Of a stretch of DNA of 5,905 nt, positions 1-3,526 are shown piece after piece. The notes beneath the pieces were generated by a model. The model was not told the origin of the DNA. It was given only the letters and a program-made list of their open reading frames with translations, and did not search any database. Position 1 is the first letter of the stretch, and each line of letters begins with the position of its first letter. Position numbers and translations under genes: made by a program. Origin of the DNA: CAWJEL01 sp964647255. Its GTDB lineage: Bacteria; Chloroflexota; Anaerolineae; CG2-30-64-16. Location of the stretch: contig CAZYGI010000146.1 in assembly GCA_964647255.1 (NCBI GenBank), forward strand, positions 1 to 5,905. The letters run 5' to 3'.

Positions 1-173
1 GGTTCGTAGTAACGACTTCAGTCGTTCAGCGGTTCGTAGTAACGCCTTCAGTCGTTGCCAGCGGTTCGTAGTAACGACTTCAGTCGTTCCGTTGCCAGCG
101 GTTCGTAGTAACGACTTCAGTCGTTCCGTTGCCAGCAGTTCGTAGTAACGACTTCAGTCGTTCCGTTGCCAGC
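1..173. repeat. Tandem array of five hairpin-bearing repeats
   Basis: Five direct repeats abut at 1-30, 31-62, 63-99, 100-136 and 137-173. Each has a near-identical 26-base core starting GGTTCGTAGT and ending in the self-complementary stretch AACGACTTCAGTCGTT, which folds as a 6-bp stem (AACGAC/GTCGTT) with a TTCA loop. A linker follows: 4 bases in unit 1, 6 in unit 2, and 11 (CCGTTGCCAGC) in units 3-5. Unit 2 has an A-to-C change at 45 that breaks one stem pair, and unit 5 starts with A instead of G. The array touches the left edge, so it may be longer. There are no unique spacers, so it is not CRISPR. I recall similar hairpin repeats dispersed in Chloroflexota genomes but cannot verify this here. 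Function is unknown: a dispersed REP/MITE-like element or a structured leader are both possible. Confidence 0.93.
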
Positions 174-352
174 GTTCGCTGGTTGCAGCGACCCGCCCGT
201 GACAGATGACTTGACCGGTGCTCTAGCACCTGATGGTTCAGTTGCCAGCCGCCGACGTCGCGTTCCGCAGGCAGCGGCCGCGCACCGGCGTTTAACTTTG
301 CGTGGGGAGACAGCGTTGGAGTGCTCAGGTTTTGAGACACAGGAGGTGTCCC
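174..352. other. Non-coding leader upstream of the small LysM gene
   Basis: No convincing gene lies here; the short open frames crossing it have no recognisable composition or ribosome site. Two small perfect dyads are visible. CCAGCG-TT-CGCTGG (169-182) overlaps the end of the repeat array. GGTGCT-CT-AGCACC (217-230) follows directly after a TTGACC at 211-216 that could be a -35 box, but no matching -10 is found 16-18 bases downstream. The promoter of the following gene must lie here or in the repeat array, and I cannot place it. Confidence 0.5.
341..346 (+). promoter_or_regulatory. Shine-Dalgarno site of the small LysM gene
   Basis: AGGAGG lies 6 bases before ATG 353. It decides the start: the same frame is open from an earlier ATG at 302, but that one has no such site and would put 17 charged and polar residues in front of a clean signal peptide. 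Confidence 0.9.
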
Positions 353-787
353 ATGCGTAAGTTAGGTCTGTTGGTCGTCCTGGTCGCAGTTCTGGCTTTG
401 GCGCTGCCCCTGGCCGCCTCGGCGGAAACGGCGCAGACCGCCGGCGGTCCCGGGTGCGATCAGTGGTACAGGATCAGGTGGGGCGACTCCCTGAGCGGGA
501 TCGCCGCGCGCTTCGGCGTCAGCGTAGCCGGCCTCGCCGCCTTGAATGGCATCGCCGATCCTAACCGAATCATCACCGGCGTCACCATCTGTGTGAGCGC
601 CGGCCATCCCGGGCCGGGCGGTCATCCCGGGCCGGCCGGGTTCCGCTACATGGTCAAGGTCGGCGACACGCTGACCAGGATCGGCGCCTGGTACGGCTGG
701 TCGCCTTTCTACCTGGCGCGGATCAACGGCATCGCGAACCCCAACCGGATCTACGCCGGGCAGGTGTTGTGGATTCCGAAGCACTGA
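353..787 (+). CDS. Small secreted protein with two LysM domains
   Basis: A 144-residue protein beginning MRKLGLLVVLVAVLALALP, a typical Sec signal peptide probably cleaved after ASA near residue 24. The mature part holds two LysM domains, at about residues 37-81 (WGDSLSGIAARFGVSV...NGIADPNRI) and 98-142 (KVGDTLTRIGAWYGWS...NGIANPNRIYAGQ), joined by a Gly/Pro/His linker (HPGPGGHPGPAG). LysM domains bind N-acetylglucosamine-containing glycans, chiefly peptidoglycan. No catalytic domain is present, so the likely role is wall binding outside the membrane; this is inferred from the family. Cys35 and Cys80 flank the first LysM and could form a disulfide. The gene stands alone on its strand, downstream of the repeat array, and converges on the GcvH-like gene with a shared terminator hairpin between them. 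The start is fixed by AGGAGG at 341-346. The physiological role is unknown. Confidence 0.92.
   Translation: MRKLGLLVVLVAVLALALPLAASAETAQTAGGPGCDQWYRIRWGDSLSGIAARFGVSVAGLAALNGIADPNRIITGVTICVSAGHPGPGGHPGPAGFRYMVKVGDTLTRIGAWYGWSPFYLARINGIANPNRIYAGQVLWIPKH
602..637 (+). repeat. 18-bp tandem duplication coding the inter-LysM linker
   Basis: Two adjacent 18-base units (602-619 and 620-637), differing at two positions, both contain CATCCCGGGCCGG. They encode the repeated HPGP-type linker between the two LysM domains and look like a recent in-frame slippage or duplication event. Confidence 0.75.
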
Positions 788-858
788 GGGTCTGCGCCCC
801 CGCTTGGCGCCGGGAACGCCTTTGCGGTGAACAGCGGCCCCTGAGTGAAGGATCACGG

Positions 859-908
859 AAAAAATCGCCCCCTGGAGCGGCTGGCAGCTCCAGGGGGCGA
901 TCTGTTTT
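859..908. terminator. Bidirectional rho-independent terminator
   Basis: A perfect 15-bp inverted repeat (864-878 ATCGCCCCCTGGAGC, 887-901 its complement) encloses an 8-base loop. Read on the minus strand, the stem is followed by six T (859-864 on plus), a strong terminator for the GcvH-like gene, whose stop is at 928. Read on the plus strand, the stem is followed by CTGTTTT (902-908), a weaker tract for the LysM gene ending at 787. Its place between two convergent genes fits shared use. Confidence 0.88.
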
Positions 909-927
909 GGCCGGCCTGCGCCCTCGG

Positions 928-1374
928 CTACTCGGCGCTGATGTTTTGCGCCTCCAGGAGCGCACGATAGGCCGTCAGCGCCGCTTCGCCGGTCAACAAT
1001 CCGGCGGCGGCGGCAGCCCAATCGAGCGGCGCCATCTCAAAAATCCAGCCCTCGCCGTACGGATCGGCCACGGCGAGATCGGGATCGGCCTGCACACGCT
1101 CATTAGCGCGCAGCACGACGCCGGGAAACGGCGCGGGCAGCGGGCCGATATACTTCAGGCTCTCGACCATGGCCAGGCTCTTGCCCTGCGGCACTGCCTG
1201 GCCGAGCACTCGCGGCCGCACGCTGATCGCCACCAACGAGTTGCGCAGCAGCCAGTACGCCACCGGCGTCATGCCCAGCCGCGTCGTGCCATCGGCCAGC
1301 GGCTTAATCCAGACGTGTTTGTCGAGGAAGTAGTAGAACTCCTCAAAAAAGTCGAACCCACGGATTTGAACCAT
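928..1374 (-). CDS. GcvH-like lipoyl-carrier protein
   Basis: A 148-residue protein of the glycine cleavage H-protein family, slightly longer than the usual 125-130. The N-terminus (FDFFEEFYYFLDKHVWIKP) matches the opening strand region of the family, and the hammerhead core follows. AMVESLKYIGP (about 68-78) corresponds to the lipoylation loop of canonical H proteins (ESVKA in E. coli), with Lys74 as the expected lipoyl attachment site. DPYGEGWIF (about 104-112) is the conserved downstream Gly-Trp motif. H protein shuttles an aminomethyl group between the P, T and L proteins; related lipoate-binding proteins serve other systems, such as the sulfur-oxidising sHdr pathway. No gcvT, gcvP, hdr-like or lipoate ligase gene is in view, so the partner is unknown and I give no symbol. 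GGGAG at 1379-1383 precedes the ATG. It lies 29 bases behind the transpeptidase gene, probably in the same transcript. It is predicted cytoplasmic, with no signal peptide. Confidence 0.88.
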   Translation of the reverse strand: MVQIRGFDFFEEFYYFLDKHVWIKPLADGTTRLGMTPVAYWLLRNSLVAISVRPRVLGQAVPQGKSLAMVESLKYIGPLPAPFPGVVLRANERVQADPDLAVADPYGEGWIFEMAPLDWAAAAAGLLTGEAALTAYRALLEAQNISAE

Positions 1375-1403
1375 GCTTCTCCCGAATCGTGCCCCGCTGG
1401 CCC

Positions 1404-2651
1404 CTACGGCCGGATGATCACCGGCATGCCGATATAGGCGATGTCATAGAGCATCTTGGCGTTAACGTTATCGAGCATGACGCAGCCAAACGTGATCGGG
1501 GTGCCCACCAGGCCCCGCCAGACCTGTGCGCCGGTCTCCGCATCCCACGGCAGCCCGTGGATGCCGTTCTCGCTGGCCCCCGCCCAATAGATGCCTAACC
1601 AGTACGGCATCCAGATATCCCACGTCGAGCCGTAGGCTTTAGGCAGCTTGGACTGAATCGTGTAGCTGCCGGGCCGCGTGGTGGCGCCGGGCCGGCCGGT
1701 GGAACAGACCCATTTCGCAACGAGCGCCTCGTCCTGATAGATGTAGCAGCGCTGCTCCGAGATGTTCACGATCATCTTGGACGGCTTGAAATTCGCCGCG
1801 AAGCTGCCGGGCAGCGGGATGATCAGCTCCTGCCCGATCCCCAGCATATCGGCGTCGGGCAGGTCGTTCACCTCCACCAGCGAGTCCACGGTGACGCTGA
1901 ACGCGTCGGCGATGGAGCCGATCGTATCGCCCGGCTCCACGGTGTAGACGGTGGGCGTCGCAAAGCCGGGCGCCGGCGTTGGCCCGCTCGGGACGCCGGC
2001 CGCCGGCTGGGGCAGCGCCGCGGTGGCGGCCGGGCCGGGCGTGGCAGGCGCGGCAGGCGCTGGGCTGGTCGCGACGGCCGCCGCCTGGGTGACCTGCAAG
2101 CGCTGGCCAACCCAGATCAGGTCCGGGTTGTCAATTTGGTTCAGCTCGATGATGGTTTCGACGCTCACGCCGTAACTGGCGGCAATCAGGGCCAGCGTAT
2201 CGCCGAGCTCGACGGTGTGATAAACCGGCGCCGGACCGGTGGCCGGCTGGACGGCCGCCGCAGTGGCGGCCGCGGGGACGGAGGCGGCGGCGGGCGTGGG
2301 CGTAGCGGCCGGTGCCAGTGTCGCGGCCGGCGCAAGTGTCGGCATCGCCGTTGGGCTGAGTGGGCTGCTGCCCGACACCGGGATCGTGAGCTGCTGGCCC
2401 GGGTAGATCACGTCCGGGTTGCCCAGATCGTTGGCGCGCACAATCGCGCCGATCGTGACCCCGTAGTCCGCGGCGATGCTCCGCAGCGAATCGCCCGGCT
2501 GCACGGTGTAGATCACGCTGTCGGCGGCAGGCGCCGCACCGGGCTCCGCCGCCCGCGCCGAACCCGCAGGCCAGAACAGCAGGCAGAGCGCCAACGCCGC
2601 CAGCCCGACCCAGAATCCACGCTGCACCGTCGTCCCGTTTTTTGCTTGCAT
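1404..2651 (-). CDS. Secreted L,D-transpeptidase (YkuD) with three LysM domains
   Basis: A 415-residue exported protein. The signal peptide (hydrophobic GLAALALCLLF, probable cut after SARA near residue 34) is followed by three LysM domains at about 47-91, 144-187 and 235-280. Ala/Pro/Thr-rich linkers of about 50 residues separate them. The C-terminal YkuD domain spans about 292-415. YkuD enzymes cross-link peptidoglycan stems at meso-DAP (3-3 links) or attach proteins to the wall, using a catalytic Cys. Here the STGRPGATTRPGSY strand, NGIHG (His365) and TFGCVMLDN (Cys390) mark the active site. Two points are unusual: the canonical SHGCIRL-type motif lacks the His and the Arg (F and M instead), and His and Cys are 25 residues apart. 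GGAGGT at 2658-2663 and the signal peptide fix the start; an open extension to 2903 on this strand would run into the divergent Nudix gene. A promoter is seen at 2728-2756, and the GcvH-like gene follows 29 bases after the stop. Confidence 0.94.
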   Translation of the reverse strand: MQAKNGTTVQRGFWVGLAALALCLLFWPAGSARAAEPGAAPAADSVIYTVQPGDSLRSIAADYGVTIGAIVRANDLGNPDVIYPGQQLTIPVSGSSPLSPTAMPTLAPAATLAPAATPTPAAASVPAAATAAAVQPATGPAPVYHTVELGDTLALIAASYGVSVETIIELNQIDNPDLIWVGQRLQVTQAAAVATSPAPAAPATPGPAATAALPQPAAGVPSGPTPAPGFATPTVYTVEPGDTIGSIADAFSVTVDSLVEVNDLPDADMLGIGQELIIPLPGSFAANFKPSKMIVNISEQRCYIYQDEALVAKWVCSTGRPGATTRPGSYTIQSKLPKAYGSTWDIWMPYWLGIYWAGASENGIHGLPWDAETGAQVWRGLVGTPITFGCVMLDNVNAKMLYDIAYIGMPVIIRP

Positions 2652-2657
2652 CGCCCG

Positions 2658-2663
2658 ACCTCC
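2658..2663 (-). promoter_or_regulatory. Shine-Dalgarno site of the L,D-transpeptidase
   Basis: On the minus strand, GGAGGT sits 6 bases before the ATG at 2651. It selects this start, immediately ahead of the signal peptide, over the in-frame ATG codons farther upstream. Confidence 0.88.
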
Positions 2664-2727
2664 GCGCGCTGCTCCGGTTTTCGCGGGAGCACGCCCTGTT
2701 GCTGTAAAATGGCTGTCAGATGCGGAA

Positions 2728-2756
2728 AGAATACCTGAAAGCGCGCGCGGTGTCAA
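2728..2756 (-). promoter_or_regulatory. Sigma70-type promoter for the transpeptidase-GcvH unit
   Basis: Read on the minus strand, TTGACA (2751-2756, a perfect -35) is followed by exactly 17 bases and TATTCT (2728-2733, four of six matches to TATAAT). Transcription would begin near 2720, leaving a leader of about 70 bases with the GGAGGT site near its end. The surroundings are otherwise GC-rich, so this pair stands out. No experimental support is available. Confidence 0.65.
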
Positions 2757-2822
2757 ACGGTGGGATGCGTTTCTGTCCGAAAAGCCTGCGCGCTTTTGAT
2801 CCTTCATTTTGGCGAGGTGTCT

Positions 2823-3368
2823 ATGCGACCGTGGCGTATCCTGGCGTCTCATCCGCTCTTTGAGCGCCGGCCCTGGCTCACCCTGTGGGAGGAAGACGTC
2901 CAATTACCCGACGGCGGCGTGATCCGCGGCTACCTGCGGACGCAGGCCCGCGACTATGCCATGATCTTTGCGCTGCTGGCGGACGGCAGGGTGCCGATGG
3001 TGTGCCAGTACAAGCATGGCAGCGGCGGCAGCAGCTACGATCTGCCGGCAGGTTACCTGGACGAGGGCGAAAGCCCGCTGGCCGCCGCGCAACGCGAGCT
3101 GCATGAAGAGACCGGCTTGACCGCCGCGCGCTGGGAGCCGTTGGGCCATCTCGTCATTGACACGAACCGCGGGGACACGCGCGCCCATCTCTACCTGGCG
3201 CGCGATGTGCGCCGCGACGGTGAGCCGCACCTCGACCCCACCGAGGAGCTCGAAGTCAGCACCTACACACCGGAAGAGCTGGCCGATATGGTGTTCAGCG
3301 GCCGGGTTGACTCGCTGGCCTCGGTGGCCGGCATCATGACCGGCCTGGCCCGGCTGGCGCGGGAGTGA
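2823..3368 (+). CDS. Nudix hydrolase, ADP-ribose pyrophosphatase-like
   Basis: A 181-residue cytoplasmic enzyme with a complete Nudix box at about residues 77-99: G-x5-E-x7-REL-x-EE-x-GL, read as GYLDEGE...RELHEETGL. The glutamates of the box bind the Mg2+ or Mn2+ used to hydrolyse nucleoside diphosphates linked to another group. MVCQYKHGSGGSSYDLPAGY just before the box resembles the ADP-ribose pyrophosphatase branch (QYR/K and E/DLPAG signatures), so ADP-ribose or a related NDP-sugar is the likeliest substrate; this is inferred, since Nudix specificity is hard to read from sequence. The chosen ATG has GAGG at 2814-2817, five bases upstream, and starts MRPWRILAS; an in-frame ATG at 2760 lacks a site and adds an atypical N-terminus. 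The gene is divergent from the transpeptidase across 171 bases, and no clear plus-strand promoter was found there. No strong terminator follows it. Confidence 0.95.
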   Translation: MRPWRILASHPLFERRPWLTLWEEDVQLPDGGVIRGYLRTQARDYAMIFALLADGRVPMVCQYKHGSGGSSYDLPAGYLDEGESPLAAAQRELHEETGLTAARWEPLGHLVIDTNRGDTRAHLYLARDVRRDGEPHLDPTEELEVSTYTPEELADMVFSGRVDSLASVAGIMTGLARLARE

Positions 3369-3526
3369 CCGCCGCGCCCGCCCCGGTGCCCCCCGCTGAC
3401 AAATAAAATATGTAAAAAACGCGCGTCTTTCGCGCCCATCACACGTCTTCGCTAGTGGATTTCCGTTTCCACCGCAGAGTGCGCCGCACCTTGCGTTATC
3501 GCTCACCACTGTTCGGGAGAAGGGCC
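3369..3526. other. Intergenic region before the large surface-protein gene
   Basis: This stretch contains an AT-rich patch (about 3398-3419) unlike the GC-rich flanks. It is followed by a 5-bp GC hairpin (GCGCG 3421-3425, TCTTT loop, CGCGC 3431-3435). Read on the minus strand, that hairpin is followed by a six-T run (3414-3419). No good -35/-10 pair for the plus strand was found, so the promoter of the downstream gene is unplaced. Confidence 0.4.
3515..3519 (+). promoter_or_regulatory. Shine-Dalgarno site of the large surface protein
   Basis: GGGAG (within GGGAGAAGG, 3515-3523) lies 7 bases before ATG 3527. It favours this start over a later in-frame ATG at 3596, which lacks a convincing site but would still leave a hydrophobic signal segment. 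Confidence 0.7.

Noticed and set aside
1..173. CRISPR array
   Set aside because: The repeats abut with only 4-11 bases of shared linker, there are no unique spacers, and no cas gene is nearby.
211..240. Promoter for the small LysM gene at TTGACC (211-216)
   Set aside because: No acceptable -10 hexamer is found at 16-18 bases; kept only as part of the leader description.
80..360. Short open frames over the repeat array and leader on both strands
   Set aside because: They are built from the repeat or GC-rich sequence, lack ribosome sites and show no protein-family features.
362..1021. 219-codon open frame on the minus strand across the LysM gene
   Set aside because: It is antisense to a clear signal-peptide LysM gene, crosses the terminator hairpin, and has the Arg/Gly/Pro-rich composition typical of high-GC shadow frames.
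2136..2738. 200-codon plus-strand open frame opposite the L,D-transpeptidase
   Set aside because: It is very Arg/Gly-rich, antisense to LysM domains and linkers, and covers the minus-strand promoter and start region.
2652..2903. N-terminal extension of the L,D-transpeptidase to an ATG at 2903
   Set aside because: It would overlap the Nudix gene, put about 84 basic residues before a signal peptide, and cover the promoter; GGAGGT and the signal peptide favour 2651.
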